A program made the translations under genes and the position numbers. The notes beneath the pieces are model-generated. The model had not been told where the DNA came from. It saw only the letters and a list, made by a program, of their open reading frames with translations, and made no database searches. Below are positions 41,134-51,406 of a stretch of DNA of 64,000 bases, piece after piece. Positions within the stretch are counted from its first letter, which is position 1. Every line of letters begins with the position of its first letter. The stretch spans positions 344,573-408,572 of the forward strand of contig NZ_LWHO01000001.1 of the NCBI RefSeq assembly GCF_001642025.1, given 5' to 3'. Origin of the DNA: Cutibacterium namnetense. GTDB taxonomy: Bacteria; Actinomycetota; Actinomycetes; Propionibacteriales; Propionibacteriaceae.

Positions 41134-42180
41134 ATGTTTTGTGCGCGATGCGGCACCCAGGTGGGTGCGCACGATGCAGCCTGCCATCAGTGCGGACTGA
41201 ACTTGCGTTTACCCGGTGCTGTGCGCATGACTTATCCCGGTTCCGGTGACGAGACGCGTGTCGAGAGCCCGGTGGGCGAGGGGGAGTTCCCGACGCGGGA
41301 GATCCCCCGGGTGCAAACGCCCTCAGAACCACTGGACCGGGAGGACTCGATGCCAACTCAGCAGTGGCAGGACTCCATGCCAACCCAGCAGTGGCAGGCT
41401 CAGGACTCGATGCCGACTCAGCAATGGACTCCCACTAGCCAGCTGGGGTGGCAGCAGCCTCCGCAAGGGCAAGACGGGGATCCGGGGGACTACCAGATGC
41501 CCGACGATTGGTTCCGTGACCCAGAGGCTGAGCGCACCCAGGCGATGGCGACGGTTCCTGAAAATCCCGTCTTTACCCCTCCGCCGCCGCCGTCGGCGCC
41601 AGCCGTGGCGTACCCGCCGCTACCTTCAGATGACTCCTCGCGTCACCGCAACGTGCTGATTGGTTTAGTGGTGGGCTTATTAGTGCTGATTGTTCTGGGA
41701 GCTGTGCTGCTATTTGCTGGCGGCATCAAGGGGGGATCAGGTGGCGAGCCTGTTTCGGTCGCGACCCCGTCGGTCAGCTCACAGCCCGAGCAGTCTTCCT
41801 CGGAGGACCCGCAGATGGGGGCGACCTCGATCAACGCCACCCCGAGCTTCCTGACAACCTCGCCCGCGTCATCGAATCCAGTCCCATCAAGCCCAGCTCC
41901 ATCGAGCCCGCAGTCTCCGGCATCGAGCGCTCGTCAGGTGGCTGATAAGCTGCCTGATCGAGACACCATCTGTTCCTCGTCGGTTGGTGCAGTTGGCGCG
42001 ACATCGTGCCCATTCGCCCTTCAGGTGGCTGCTGCCATCCCGCCGGGCGCCCAGGGCGACTATGAGGTGGAGGCCCATAGCCCAGTGACGGGCAAGGACT
42101 ACACCATGAAGTGCAAGACGCAGGAGACCTACACCGTCTGCACTGGTGGCATTGCCGCGGAAGTTCACATTCTGCGCTGA
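41134..42180 (+). CDS. zinc-ribbon membrane protein with W-containing tandem repeats
   Basis: About 348 residues with an unusual layout. It starts with a zinc ribbon (F-C-A-R-C-G-T ... C-H-Q-C-G), then a low-complexity cytosolic region with three copies of D-S-M-P-T-Q-Q-W, a Pro run, one transmembrane helix (VLIGLVVGLLVLIVLGAVLLFAGG) near residue 190, a Ser/Pro-rich linker, and a small exported domain with two or four Cys (DTICSSS, ATSCPFA, MKCKTQE, TVCTGG). GGAG lies six bases before ATG 41134. The N-in/C-out layout fits a membrane stress sensor. No known family beyond the zinc ribbon. Confidence 0.75.
   Translation: MFCARCGTQVGAHDAACHQCGLNLRLPGAVRMTYPGSGDETRVESPVGEGEFPTREIPRVQTPSEPLDREDSMPTQQWQDSMPTQQWQAQDSMPTQQWTPTSQLGWQQPPQGQDGDPGDYQMPDDWFRDPEAERTQAMATVPENPVFTPPPPPSAPAVAYPPLPSDDSSRHRNVLIGLVVGLLVLIVLGAVLLFAGGIKGGSGGEPVSVATPSVSSQPEQSSSEDPQMGATSINATPSFLTTSPASSNPVPSSPAPSSPQSPASSARQVADKLPDRDTICSSSVGAVGATSCPFALQVAAAIPPGAQGDYEVEAHSPVTGKDYTMKCKTQETYTVCTGGIAAEVHILR
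41344..41427 (+). repeat. 27-bp tandem repeat in zinc-ribbon gene
   Basis: Two adjacent 27-bp units (41344, 41371), then six bases and a 24-bp partial third (41404). Each encodes D-S-M-P-T-Q-Q-W plus Q. The copies differ at synonymous sites, so the repeat is not newly made but could still change copy number. Confidence 0.85.
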
Positions 42181-42197
42181 GAGCGCAGATCCTGAAA

Positions 42198-42683
42198 TCA
42201 CATCGGGCGCTGAACTCCAGCGAGCCGCACCTTGTCGAAGTGTTCGTTAGTGAGGTCAGCCCACGCGCCGTCGACTTCCACCTCGGTGAGGGTTGCGGGC
42301 GGGTACCAACAGCCGACTTCATCCTCGGCGCCACTCATAGCGGCAAGTTGCGCTGCCAGTCCGGGGATCGTCGGAGCATGGGCGATGATGAGCAGGTTAT
42401 CCACATCGTCACCGATTTCTCCGATGCGCTGACGCATAGTGTCAGTGTCACAGTAGTAGAGGGCTCGCATGAATTCGACCGGGCAATCTAGTTGGAGGCA
42501 GTCCCAGGTTTGGCGGGTTCGTAGCGCGTCGGATACTAGAGCGTGTCCCACATTGCGCAGCCCTAACCGCTCACCGACCTCGCGGGCCTGACGCCGTCCC
42601 ACGTCGGTGAGTGGACGTTCCCGATCTCCACCCGGAGCATGGGATGCCGGCTGTGCGTGTCTCATGAGGAATAGCGTGTGCAT
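42198..42683 (-). CDS. SixA-like histidine phosphatase
   Basis: Histidine phosphatase superfamily (branch 1), 161 residues, cytosolic. The catalytic motif is L-M-R-H-A with Q-P following, then the GDRERPLTDVGRRQAREVGERL segment typical of SixA, SDALRTRQTWDCL, and the second catalytic His in LLIIAHAPTIPGLA. SixA dephosphorylates phosphohistidine in HPt/phosphotransferase proteins. It converges on the zinc-ribbon gene with only 17 bases between them. Confidence 0.88.
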   Translation of the reverse strand: MHTLFLMRHAQPASHAPGGDRERPLTDVGRRQAREVGERLGLRNVGHALVSDALRTRQTWDCLQLDCPVEFMRALYYCDTDTMRQRIGEIGDDVDNLLIIAHAPTIPGLAAQLAAMSGAEDEVGCWYPPATLTEVEVDGAWADLTNEHFDKVRLAGVQRPM

Positions 42684-42797
42684 GGATCTATCGTTGCACC
42701 CCGTCGTTGCCGTAGCTTGACGATGGTGGCATGCCGCTAACGGTGACGAGGCGCGTAACTACCTGCTGAACGCTTCGGGACCCGAGCCGAGGCCGGT

Positions 42798-43820
42798 TCA
42801 GGCTTTGACAGCGACGATGAGGTCGCGGTGTATTGCCGAATCGACGCGGTGGCTGAACTGACGCCACAAGTCATCGTCAAGCGGTGTCAGGCCAGCGGCA
42901 GACAGAGTCGCTACCAGGTGCTCTCGAGACAAACCTAGGGTGTTCCACGACATACCTAGCGCGCCGCCGTGACGCAGCTGCCCAGCCCATACCGGGATGG
43001 CCTCGCCTAACAGCTCGGTAGGAGAGCGACGTCGAGTCGTTCCGCTGTGGGAGCCATGCACTACGCCGTAGGGAGCGTCGGTGACGATGGCGTCGAAGGT
43101 TTTGCGGCCCCACAACATTGCCGAATCGACGGCGTCGCCAGTAAAAACACCCATAGTCAAAGGTTCTGCCTTCGGCAGGCGCACCTCAGCGTCGAACCGC
43201 TTGCCAAGCGAATGGCCGTTACGTCGCACTGGATGCGTGCCGCAGCTGTGCTTGAGGCGTTTGCGACGCAGCCACGTGGTGATGTGTGCAGCGAGCGCCT
43301 CGACGGCTTTGGCGTCCTGCTCGACACCGAAGCCGTTGTGTCCGGCCCTCCAGGCGCATCCCAGCGTCGTGCCGCGCCCGGCCAGCGGGTCGAGGACAGC
43401 TAGCCGTTGGCCCTCGTCACGACGGGTTGCGCAGCGGCCTTCCAGACTGGCGAGAGTGAGGTTGAGCAGTAGTCGGGTGAACTGCTCATTGGTCTTGCCC
43501 CGGTACTTCGGGATGGTGACGAGGTCCTCATCCAGGACGTCAAGCGCCGGCAGCTCGAGTGGAGCCAGCAGGTCACCGCGGTACTCAAAACAGGCCAGAG
43601 CTGCCGAGGATCCCGCCACCGCGGCCAGGTCGGCCGGCTGGAGGGGACCCTCGCTGCGAACCGACAGGTACTCGACTCCGGCTACGGTCACCGGGGCAAC
43701 TGATGTGGCGGTGGGACAGGTGAGGGACAGCTCTGCGGCGCACAGTCGTCCCGCCTGCCCGGCATAGACGTGGTTTGCCGCAGGGGCAAGCAGGACCAGG
43801 GATTCGGACATGGATGACAT
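42798..43820 (-). CDS. TRM11-like SAM-dependent methyltransferase
   Basis: About 340 residues. The N-terminal half has a THUMP-like degenerate region; the C-terminal half is a class I methyltransferase with motif I VLDPLAGRGTTLGCAW and a catalytic DAPYG (in place of DPPYG) in FDAIVTDAPYGVVHG. This is the signature of TRM11/Trm-G10 tRNA guanosine-N2 methyltransferase relatives, so an RNA target is likely. No clear Shine-Dalgarno; the ATGs at 43820 and 43811 are both possible. A palindrome (ATGACA-TTG-TGTCAT, 43814-43828) spans the first start. Confidence 0.78.
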   Translation of the reverse strand: MSSMSESLVLLAPAANHVYAGQAGRLCAAELSLTCPTATSVAPVTVAGVEYLSVRSEGPLQPADLAAVAGSSAALACFEYRGDLLAPLELPALDVLDEDLVTIPKYRGKTNEQFTRLLLNLTLASLEGRCATRRDEGQRLAVLDPLAGRGTTLGCAWRAGHNGFGVEQDAKAVEALAAHITTWLRRKRLKHSCGTHPVRRNGHSLGKRFDAEVRLPKAEPLTMGVFTGDAVDSAMLWGRKTFDAIVTDAPYGVVHGSHSGTTRRRSPTELLGEAIPVWAGQLRHGGALGMSWNTLGLSREHLVATLSAAGLTPLDDDLWRQFSHRVDSAIHRDLIVAVKA

Positions 43821-43836
43821 TGTGTCATGAACAGTA

Positions 43837-43866
43837 TTTGGCACCCGCAGCAATGCGGGTGCCAAA
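43837..43866 (-). terminator. 12-bp hairpin between ppa and TRM11-like gene
   Basis: Arms 43837-43848 and 43855-43866 (TTTGGCACCCGC and its complement) enclose six bases. It is 58 bases past the ppa stop on the minus strand and directly upstream of the methyltransferase gene, so it most likely ends ppa transcription. Confidence 0.7.
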
Positions 43867-43924
43867 CGCTTATGACATCACGACTCGCGGCCCGCAGTCG
43901 GGGCGGTACCGGGGCGCGAGCCGA

Positions 43925-44479
43925 TCAGGCGGTCTGCGGGTGTTCGTAGGAGGTGCCCTTGGCGCGCTCGAAGGAAGCCAGGATCTCGGCCTCAGCCTCG
44001 TCATGACCGGTCCAGGTGGCTCCCTCAACCGACTTTCCGGGCTCCAGGTCTTTGTAGACCGTGAAGAAGTGCTCGATCTCCATGAGGGTCATGCTGCCAA
44101 CGTCGTCAAGGTCGGTGAGGCCGGCACGGCGGGGGTCATCCGCGGGCACGCACAGCACCTTGTCGTCGCCGCCCATCTCGTCTTGCATCTGGAACATAGC
44201 CAGTGCGCGGCATTCGATGAGGCAGCCCGGGAACGTGGGTTCCGTCAGCAGGACAAGGGCGTCCAGCGGGTCGCCGTCCTCGCCGAGAGTGCCCTCGATG
44301 TATCCGTAGTCGTACGGGTACTGCGTAGAGGTGAACAAGGTGCGGTCGAGACGGATACGACCAGTCTCATGATCCATCTCGTACTTGTTCTTGTTGCCAC
44401 GTGGAATCTCGATCGTCACATCAAAATGCAAGCTCTCGGGCTGATCTCCCTGGAATGGGTTAGTGAAATCGTCGGTCAC
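43925..44479 (-). CDS. ppa: inorganic pyrophosphatase
   Basis: Hydrolyses pyrophosphate to drive biosynthesis, 184 residues, family I soluble enzyme. The metal-binding signature is [12 protein letters not shown], preceded by [12 protein letters not shown] and [12 protein letters not shown]. Length is slightly above the 160-170 of mycobacterial Ppa because of an N-terminal extension. The start GTG directly follows a 12-bp palindrome GAGGGGCCCCTC (44480-44491) which also contains the Shine-Dalgarno-like GAGGGG and might fold to restrict initiation. Divergent from dacB, as Rv3628/Rv3627c. Confidence 0.95.
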   Translation of the reverse strand: MTDDFTNPFQGDQPESLHFDVTIEIPRGNKNKYEMDHETGRIRLDRTLFTSTQYPYDYGYIEGTLGEDGDPLDALVLLTEPTFPGCLIECRALAMFQMQDEMGGDDKVLCVPADDPRRAGLTDLDDVGSMTLMEIEHFFTVYKDLEPGKSVEGATWTGHDEAEAEILASFERAKGTSYEHPQTA

Positions 44480-44549
44480 GAGGGGCCCCTCTTCTTGTAT
44501 TGGACACGGTGATGATCGACACTGTATCCGTTTGCAGGAGGGATTTTTC

Positions 44550-45980
44550 GTGCCACACCCAGATCAACCTAAGCCGAAACCAGCTACGTCGGCACCACGG
44601 CGGCGCATGCCGGCATGGGTACCCGTTACGGTCGGCGTCGCAGTGACCGTCATTGTCGTCCTTGCAGTTATCGTCAGTGCCCTGCGGAGCGGGTCACCTA
44701 CGGGCCAGGCCGGAGGCGGTATCTTTCACCACCACGACGGTAACACCGCCCAGGCGGTGCAACCGGGACGAGGGGTTGTCGCGGCAGCGGCGCCGACGAC
44801 GCCGTCGGCCAAGCCGATCGCGGCCACGATCGCTAATCGCGTCAAATCTGCAGGTGCAGCCCCTGGTGTGCTGGGTGCCGACATTATGGATGCGGCGACC
44901 GGCGAGGTCCTCTACCAGTCGGGTCAGGATTCCCTTCTGACCCCAGCCTCGAACCTCAAAGTACTTACTGCGATTGCGCTGCTGGATTGCACTGACGCCG
45001 GGCATCGTTACACGACGAAGGTCGTTGCTAATGGGTCTGCACTGACCCTGGTCGGCGGTGGTGACCCCTACCTGCGCTCGAAGCCTTCGGCCACGCAACC
45101 CGAGTACCCGTCGATGGAAGACCTGGCCAAGCGTACGGCGGCGGCTCTTAAGAAGGCGGGGACGACGAAGGTCACCGTCAACTTCGACGACACCCTGTTT
45201 ACCGGACCGGATTGGAACGCGGCTTGGCCGGTCGACAACTACTCTGAGGAAGTCACTCCAATTACGTCATTGTGGGTCGACGAGGGAATGATCAACAACA
45301 GCCCATGGAATCGCAGCAAGACGCCTGCCCTACTTGCCACGAACTCCTTCATTGGCTCACTTCGTAGCGCTGGGATCACGGTAAATGGATCGGTTGCCCG
45401 TCACAAGGCTGACGGATCTGCCAAGGAGATTGCGGCGGTGCAGTCGATTCCGGTGGAGGACCTCGTCACCCGCACCCTGGAGGAGTCAGACAACTCTGCC
45501 GCCGAGGTTTTGAGCCGACAGATGGCTCTTGCTAGTGGCAAGCCGGGAACCTTTGCTGGTGGTTCCCAAGCTCTCGAGCAGCACCTCAAGAACATGGGGG
45601 TGTGGCAGGATGGTGCGGTCGTTCAGGATGGATCGGGGTTGTCAAAGGGCAATCGGATCACCGCGTCCATGCTGTCTCGTGCCTGGCGCAAGGCGCTGAC
45701 GACCCTGAAGCTCCAGCCGGTCGCGAATGCGGTACCAGTGGGGCGGGTTTCTGGGACTTTGCACAAGCGATTTTCGGATCCGAGCACGGCAGCCGGACGC
45801 GGTGTCGTTCACGCCAAGACGGGCAGTCTGCAGGGAGTCATTTCGATGTCGGGGTGGTTGCGTGACGCCGACGGACGAATTTTGGTGGCTTCCTTCATCG
45901 TCAATCAGACTGACGGCAGAGCCCGATCGTGGCTCGACGTCGTCTACGGCAATGTGGCCGGGTGCGGCTGTACCCGCTGA
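44550..45980 (+). CDS. dacB: D-alanyl-D-alanine carboxypeptidase/endopeptidase (PBP4, S13)
   Basis: Peptidoglycan-editing serine peptidase, about 476 residues, exported. A basic N-terminus and one hydrophobic segment ([22 protein letters not shown]) act as signal anchor. The penicillin-binding motifs are S-N-L-K (Ser about 134), S-D-N (about 313) and K-T-G (about 423). It starts at GTG 44550 with AGGAGGG nine bases upstream. The stop overlaps the tilS start (TGATG). dacB-tilS-hpt is a conserved actinobacterial operon. Confidence 0.93.
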   Translation: MPHPDQPKPKPATSAPRRRMPAWVPVTVGVAVTVIVVLAVIVSALRSGSPTGQAGGGIFHHHDGNTAQAVQPGRGVVAAAAPTTPSAKPIAATIANRVKSAGAAPGVLGADIMDAATGEVLYQSGQDSLLTPASNLKVLTAIALLDCTDAGHRYTTKVVANGSALTLVGGGDPYLRSKPSATQPEYPSMEDLAKRTAAALKKAGTTKVTVNFDDTLFTGPDWNAAWPVDNYSEEVTPITSLWVDEGMINNSPWNRSKTPALLATNSFIGSLRSAGITVNGSVARHKADGSAKEIAAVQSIPVEDLVTRTLEESDNSAAEVLSRQMALASGKPGTFAGGSQALEQHLKNMGVWQDGAVVQDGSGLSKGNRITASMLSRAWRKALTTLKLQPVANAVPVGRVSGTLHKRFSDPSTAAGRGVVHAKTGSLQGVISMSGWLRDADGRILVASFIVNQTDGRARSWLDVVYGNVAGCGCTR

Positions 45981-46915
45981 TGGCACGACGTGAATTAGGG
46001 CCAGCAGCACTGACAGTCGCCCAGGCCGTCGAGCGGATGGTGCGAGGGGTTGATCGCTTCGTCGTCGGGTGCTCGGGCGGGGCGGACTCGCTGGCCTTGG
46101 CGTTGGCATCGAGGTGGGCGTCGCGTCGGTGTGGATCTGGTGTGAGGGTCGTCATTGTCGACCATCAATTGCAGCTGGGATCTGACGAGGTGGCCGAGCG
46201 GACCCGGAAGTTGCTGGCCAGGCGCGGCATGGATGCTTGTGTGCGTCGTGTCGACGTTGACGCCGATGACCCTGACGGCCCCGAGGCGGCGGCCCGGACT
46301 GCTCGTCGGGCAGCGCTGCTTGACGTTGCTGGGGAGGAGCCGGTGCTGCTCGGTCATACCCTTGACGATCAGGCCGAGCAAGTGCTGCTGTCTTTGGCGA
46401 GAGGCTCGGGGGCGACGTCGCTGGCAGGTATTCGACCGCGGTCCGGCCAGTTTTGGCATCCGCTGTTAGAGGTGCGACGGGACCAGACGGTGCAGGCATG
46501 TCGGGAGTGGGAGGTCGAGCCGTGGCAGGACCCCCATAATGGGGATCCACGGTTTCTGCGCTCCCGGGTACGCACGGAGCTCATGCCGGTCATGACAGAG
46601 GTGCTGGGCCCGGAGGTAGCAGCTTCCCTCGCTCGCAGCGCGACGTTGTTGGCGGGGGAAGACGAGGTTATTGCCAGGGTCGCCCGGATGTGGGCGGATG
46701 AGCACGAGGTGAGCGCCAACGAATTGCCCGGTCTGCGTGGGGTTGAGGTCGGTCTGGCGCGCCGTGTTGTCAAGGGATGGCTGCCGGAGGCGAGGATGGT
46801 GCATGTTGACGCCGTCTTGGGCCTGTTGGAAGGGCCTGGTGGTGCTGGTGTGGACGTTCCGGGAGGCCGTGTCGAGGTGAGACAAGGGACTCTGCATCTA
46901 ACCCGGCGTCGGTGA
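45980..46915 (+). CDS. tilS: tRNA(Ile)-lysidine synthetase
   Basis: Converts C34 of the CAU-anticodon tRNA-Ile to lysidine using ATP and lysine, about 311 residues. The PP-loop motif is GCSGGADSLALAL; further conserved parts are VDHQLQ, GHTLDDQAEQVLLSLARGSG and the W-Q-D-P-H-N-G-D-P-R-F-L-R-S-R-V-R segment. The start ATG overlaps the dacB stop. The C-terminal domain is short, as in other actinobacteria. Confidence 0.94.
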   Translation: MARRELGPAALTVAQAVERMVRGVDRFVVGCSGGADSLALALASRWASRRCGSGVRVVIVDHQLQLGSDEVAERTRKLLARRGMDACVRRVDVDADDPDGPEAAARTARRAALLDVAGEEPVLLGHTLDDQAEQVLLSLARGSGATSLAGIRPRSGQFWHPLLEVRRDQTVQACREWEVEPWQDPHNGDPRFLRSRVRTELMPVMTEVLGPEVAASLARSATLLAGEDEVIARVARMWADEHEVSANELPGLRGVEVGLARRVVKGWLPEARMVHVDAVLGLLEGPGGAGVDVPGGRVEVRQGTLHLTRRR

Positions 46916-46942
46916 CGGCACATGAGTCGCTAGGCTGATCAC

Positions 46943-47497
46943 GTGCGAGCTTCTGACATTCCTGGAGATTTCGACCACGTTTTGTACACCGAGGAACAGG
47001 TGGCCTCCCGTATCCGCGAGGTCGCTGCCCAGATCGACGCTGACTACGCCGGGCGAGAAATCCTTATGGTTGGCCTGCTCAATGGCGCAGTGATGACGAT
47101 GGCGGACCTGTGCCGCGCGATGACCTCCCATATGTCCATGGACTGGATGGCTGTTTCGTCCTACGGGGCTGGGACTAAGTCCAGCGGCGTGGTGCGCATC
47201 CTTAAGGATCTCACCAAGGACATCGATGGCCGTGACATCCTCATTGTTGAAGACATCATCGACACTGGGCTGACGCTGAGCTACTTGGTGCAGAACTTGC
47301 GTAGTCGCAATCCGAACTCGATTGAGGTTATGGCGATGTTCCGCAAGCCGGAGGCTGTTACCTGCCCGCTGGATGTCAAATACGTCGGGTTCGATATCCC
47401 TAACGAGTTCGTCGTCGGATATGGCCTTGACTATGCCGATAGGTACCGCAACCTTACGGATGTGGCGACGCTGGCACCGCACGTCTACAAGTCTTGA
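46943..47497 (+). CDS. hpt: hypoxanthine phosphoribosyltransferase
   Basis: Purine salvage enzyme making IMP/GMP from PRPP, 184 residues. The PRPP-binding motif ILIVEDIIDTGLTL, the S-Y-G-A-G-T-K-S-S-G loop, GLLNGAVMTMADL (which would contain the PPi loop) and the C-terminal YVGFDIPNEFVVGYGLDYADRYRNL are canonical. The GTG start follows tilS by 27 bases. Length matches the family. Confidence 0.95.
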   Translation: MRASDIPGDFDHVLYTEEQVASRIREVAAQIDADYAGREILMVGLLNGAVMTMADLCRAMTSHMSMDWMAVSSYGAGTKSSGVVRILKDLTKDIDGRDILIVEDIIDTGLTLSYLVQNLRSRNPNSIEVMAMFRKPEAVTCPLDVKYVGFDIPNEFVVGYGLDYADRYRNLTDVATLAPHVYKS

Positions 47498-47641
47498 GGC
47501 GCGTGATCTCGAGCCGGGACGCCGTGTCGATGGACTTTTTTGCTCTGAGCTGGCTGCGGAACGGGGCAAGGAGGGCTAACTGTTGTCATGCGCTGGTATC
47601 GTGACGCTCTGAGTCCCACCCATCATGCCTCTAGGTAGTCT

Positions 47642-49801
47642 ATGAAAAACGCGTCCCGCATCTTCAAAGGTCCTCTGATCTGGATCCTGTTGTGCATCGG
47701 CTTGATCATCGTGTTCTTACAGTTCGCCGGGTCAGGGAACGGGTACAAAGACATCCCGACCTCTGAGGCTGTCAGTATCATCAACAGCTCTAAGAAGCTG
47801 GATAGCGTCACGCTGACTGACGGTGACCAGGTCATCAAGATCACGGAGAACGACAACAAGAAATATCGCTCGTACTGGGTTGGTAACCAGTCCGATCAGC
47901 TCGTTGACAAGCTCAACAGCCGGGTCGAGGCGAAGACGCTGAAGTCGTGGCAGGGTGAGAACCCCGGGCAGAGCATCTGGAAGGCTCTGCTCATCAACTT
48001 CTTGCCCTTCATCATCATCCTGCTGTTCTTCTTGTGGGCCATGAATGCGGCACAGGGTATGGGCGGCCGCGGCGGCGTCATGGGATTTGGTAAATCCAAG
48101 GCCAAGGTGGGCAGTAAGGACACCCCCAAATCGACTTTTGCCGACGTCGCTGGCTGTCAGGAAGCGATCGACGAGCTGCAGGAGATCCGCGAATTCCTCG
48201 CTGAGCCCGCGAAGTTCCAGCGGGTGGGGGCCAAGATCCCCAAGGGCGTGCTGCTGTATGGCCCGCCTGGTACCGGTAAGACTCTCTTGGCTCGTGCGGT
48301 GGCCGGCGAGGCTGGGGTGCCGTTCTTCTCGATCTCAGGCTCGGACTTTGTCGAGATGTTTGTCGGTGTTGGTGCCTCCCGAGTGCGTGACCTTTTTGAG
48401 CAGGCCAAGGAGGCCGCTCCGGCCATTATCTTCATTGATGAGATTGACGCCGTCGGTCGTCACCGGGGTGCCGGTATGGGCGGCGGCCACGACGAGCGTG
48501 AGCAGACCCTGAACCAGTTGCTCGTCGAGATGGACGGCTTCGACGTCCACGGTGGCGTCATCTTGATCGCGGCGACGAACCGCCCTGACGTTCTTGATCC
48601 GGCTCTGCTGCGTCCTGGGCGCTTCGACCGTCAGATCGCAGTAGAGGCCCCGGATCTCGATGGCCGTCTTAAGATTCTCAAAGTCCACGCCCACGGTAAG
48701 CCCATGGCTGACAACGTCGACCTGGCGTCGATTGCCCGTCGTACCCCTGGCATGACGGGTGCTGATCTGGCTAACGTCCTCAACGAGGCCGCATTGCTGA
48801 CGGCTCGTGCCAACCTGCCGGTGATTGGTAACGCTGAGTTGGATGAGGCTATCGATCGTGTTATCGCTGGGCCGCAGAAGAAGACTCGTCTGATGAACGA
48901 GCATGAGCGCTTGGTGACCGCCTATCACGAAGGTGGTCACGCCCTGGTGGCCGCGGCCATGCCCGGTACGGATCCGGTGCAGAAGATCACGATCCTGCCG
49001 CGTGGTCGGGCGCTGGGTTACACGATGGTCATGCCCGACTCTGATAAGTACTCCCAGACGCGCAGCGAGTTGTTGGACTCGATGGCGTACATGATGGGTG
49101 GTCGTGCGGCTGAGGAACTCATCTTTCATGATCCGTCGACGGGTGCCTCCAACGACATTGAGAAGGCCACCAAGGTGGCTCGTGCCCTCGTCACCCAGTA
49201 CGGTCTGTCGGCTCGTGTCGGTACCGTACAGCTGGGATCCGGGGATACCGAGCCTTTCCTCGGTATGACTGCCGGACAGCAGCGTGACTACTCCGACGAG
49301 ACTGCCAAGATTATTGACGACGAAGTGCGTGAACTTCTTGAAAATGCCCACCAGGAAGCTTTCGATTGCTTGGACGCCAACCGCGAGGTGCTCGACGAAT
49401 TGGTGCGTCAGCTGTTCGCCAAGGAAACGCTGAGCAAGGCTGACGTCGCCGAGATTTTCAAGTCGCTCAAACGCTGGCCCGAGCGAGGTGCTTTCACCGG
49501 TTCGGACAGGCGTGTGCCCTCATCTATCCCGCCGGTTAAGCCGCCGCAGGTCGCTGGCGTGGCAGAGGATGCTCCGCAGGTCGACGCTCCGCGCCGTGGC
49601 GTCATTGCCCCACCGACTCCTGAACCGGGTGGGGATCTGCCAGGGGAGAACCCCGGTGAGTGGCAACCGCCGTCCGATTGGGAGCCGCCGAGTGTCGGGG
49701 GAGGCAAGCCACCTGAGCCGCCGAGCCCTGGACCGACGAATCCGGGTGAAGGCCCGCAGCCGCCGTCTAGCGGTAATCCCTGGAGCCCGCCTAGGTCCTA
49801 A
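47642..49801 (+). CDS. ftsH: ATP-dependent zinc metalloprotease FtsH
   Basis: Membrane AAA protease for quality control, 719 residues. Two transmembrane helices flank a small periplasmic-side domain ([38 protein letters not shown]). Walker A is [10 protein letters not shown] (about 207-216), Walker [11 protein letters not shown], the SRH contains [21 protein letters not shown]. The zinc motif is H-E-G-G-H (about 429-433). The C-terminal 90 residues are Pro-rich ([20 protein letters not shown]), an actinobacterial feature. It has its own promoter gap upstream and a hairpin after it. Confidence 0.97.
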   Translation: MKNASRIFKGPLIWILLCIGLIIVFLQFAGSGNGYKDIPTSEAVSIINSSKKLDSVTLTDGDQVIKITENDNKKYRSYWVGNQSDQLVDKLNSRVEAKTLKSWQGENPGQSIWKALLINFLPFIIILLFFLWAMNAAQGMGGRGGVMGFGKSKAKVGSKDTPKSTFADVAGCQEAIDELQEIREFLAEPAKFQRVGAKIPKGVLLYGPPGTGKTLLARAVAGEAGVPFFSISGSDFVEMFVGVGASRVRDLFEQAKEAAPAIIFIDEIDAVGRHRGAGMGGGHDEREQTLNQLLVEMDGFDVHGGVILIAATNRPDVLDPALLRPGRFDRQIAVEAPDLDGRLKILKVHAHGKPMADNVDLASIARRTPGMTGADLANVLNEAALLTARANLPVIGNAELDEAIDRVIAGPQKKTRLMNEHERLVTAYHEGGHALVAAAMPGTDPVQKITILPRGRALGYTMVMPDSDKYSQTRSELLDSMAYMMGGRAAEELIFHDPSTGASNDIEKATKVARALVTQYGLSARVGTVQLGSGDTEPFLGMTAGQQRDYSDETAKIIDDEVRELLENAHQEAFDCLDANREVLDELVRQLFAKETLSKADVAEIFKSLKRWPERGAFTGSDRRVPSSIPPVKPPQVAGVAEDAPQVDAPRRGVIAPPTPEPGGDLPGENPGEWQPPSDWEPPSVGGGKPPEPPSPGPTNPGEGPQPPSSGNPWSPPRS

Positions 49802-49807
49802 TAATCA

Positions 49808-49837
49808 ACGGCCTGCCGCACAATCGCGGCAGGCCGT
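49808..49837 (+). terminator. 12-bp hairpin after ftsH
   Basis: Perfect arms 49808-49819 and 49826-49837 with a six-base loop, starting six bases after the ftsH stop; followed by CGTTCT. It separates ftsH from folE by transcription termination or processing. Confidence 0.8.
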
Positions 49838-49855
49838 CGTTCTAGGCTGTCCGCT

Positions 49856-50437
49856 GTGAGTTCCACGAAATTGTCGGTTGACCGCGAGCGTGCCGCGGCA
49901 GCTATCCGTGAGTTCCTGCTGGCGATCGGCGAGGACCCCGACCGAGAGGGCCTGCGCGATACTCCGATGCGAGTGGCTAAGGCTGCCGAGGAGCTGTTCG
50001 GCGGGCTGAGCCAAGACCCAGGGGAGCTGCTGGCAACAACCTTCGACATCTGTCACGACGAGATGGTGCTGGTGCGTGACATCGAGCTGCAGTCGATGTG
50101 TGAGCACCACTTGCTGCCCTTCATCGGGGTAGCGCACGTCGGCTACATTCCGGCCAAGAACGGCCGGGTGACGGGGCTGAGCAAGATCGCCAGGCTGGTG
50201 GAGGTCTATGCGCGTCGCCCCCAGGTGCAGGAGAGGTTGACGACCCAGGTGGCCGACGCGTTGGTGGATCACTTGGACGCCCGCGGCGTGATCGTGGTCG
50301 TCGAGGCCGAGCATATGTGTATGACGACGAGAGGTGTCCGCAAGCCGGGAGCCCGGACGGTGACCTCTGCGGTACGCGGGATCCTGCGTAACTCGGCGAC
50401 GCGAGCTGAGGCGATGGGGCTGATTACCGGGAGGTGA
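49856..50437 (+). CDS. folE: GTP cyclohydrolase I
   Basis: First enzyme of folate biosynthesis, converting GTP to dihydroneopterin triphosphate, 193 residues. Conserved parts: [19 protein letters not shown], the zinc-site [33 protein letters not shown] and the second Cys in [16 protein letters not shown]. It starts the folE-folP-folB-folK-DUF3180 cluster. Start at GTG 49856. Confidence 0.96.
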   Translation: MSSTKLSVDRERAAAAIREFLLAIGEDPDREGLRDTPMRVAKAAEELFGGLSQDPGELLATTFDICHDEMVLVRDIELQSMCEHHLLPFIGVAHVGYIPAKNGRVTGLSKIARLVEVYARRPQVQERLTTQVADALVDHLDARGVIVVVEAEHMCMTTRGVRKPGARTVTSAVRGILRNSATRAEAMGLITGR

Positions 50438-50480
50438 GGACGCCCCGTCGGATCCACCCAGGCGGGTCTACACTGCCGTC

Positions 50481-51329
50481 GTGATTTCCGTGGACCCCGC
50501 GAACACTCATCCGCATCCCGCCCGCACGCTCGTGATGGGTGTCATCAACGTCACCCCTAACTCCTTCTCTGACGGAGGCATGTGGGCCGATCCCGAGGTA
50601 GCCATTCGCCACGCCCGCGATCTCGTCGTCGAAGGAGCCGACATCATCGATGTCGGTGGCGAATCCACTCGTCCGGGCACCGAGCGCACCCCCGAGGACG
50701 AAGAGCTGCGTCGTGTTCTGCCTGTTGTCAAAGCCCTGGTTGCCGACGGGGTCACCGTTTCTGTCGACACCATGCGCGCCTCGGTAGCCAAAGCCGTTGT
50801 TGAGGCCGGAGCGAGCATTATCAATGACGTTTCTGGCGGCAAGGCTGAACCGGAGATCCTCGACGTTGCCGCCGACGCCGGTGTCGACTACGTCCTTATG
50901 CATTGGCGAGGTCAGTCCGCCACTATGCAGAATCTCGTCGACTATAACGACGTGGTCGCTGATGTCATCTCTGAGACTGCCCGGCAGGTTGACGCCGCCA
51001 TGGCTGCCGGAATCGACCGTGAGCGCATCATTGTCGATCCGGGTATCGGTTTCTCTAAGACTGCTGAGCATAACTGGCAGCTCATCGACGCCGTCGACAC
51101 TTTCCAGGATGGATTCACCGACCTTCGGGTCCTGTGGGGGGTTAGCCGGAAGCGCTTCCTGGGCCAACTCCTTGCCCGCAACGGGGAGGATCGTCCGGCC
51201 CGCGACCGCGACGCGAGCACTATGGCTTTATCGACTTATTTCGCCCTTCATCGCGCCTGGTGTGTGCGTACCCACGAGGTTCGGGCCAATCGGGACGCCG
51301 TGGAGACCGTCGCCCGTGTTCTTGCTTGA
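50481..51329 (+). CDS. folP: dihydropteroate synthase
   Basis: Condenses p-aminobenzoate with the pterin diphosphate; sulfonamide target, 282 residues. Signatures are VMGVINVTPNSFSDGG and IIDVGGESTRPGTE; then SVDTMRASVAKAVVEAGASIINDVSGG and the R-E-R-I-I-V-D-P-G-I-G-F-S-K-T strand, with GVSRKRFLG near the end. All loop residues used for pABA binding look conventional. GTG start; folE is 44 bases upstream. Confidence 0.96.
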   Translation: MISVDPANTHPHPARTLVMGVINVTPNSFSDGGMWADPEVAIRHARDLVVEGADIIDVGGESTRPGTERTPEDEELRRVLPVVKALVADGVTVSVDTMRASVAKAVVEAGASIINDVSGGKAEPEILDVAADAGVDYVLMHWRGQSATMQNLVDYNDVVADVISETARQVDAAMAAGIDRERIIVDPGIGFSKTAEHNWQLIDAVDTFQDGFTDLRVLWGVSRKRFLGQLLARNGEDRPARDRDASTMALSTYFALHRAWCVRTHEVRANRDAVETVARVLA

Positions 51330-51406
51330 CATCTGGCCACTTATTGATGCGGTATCCTACCCAATTGTTGACAAGCCTGATGGTGGCAAACAGGTAATCT
51401 TCCGTC

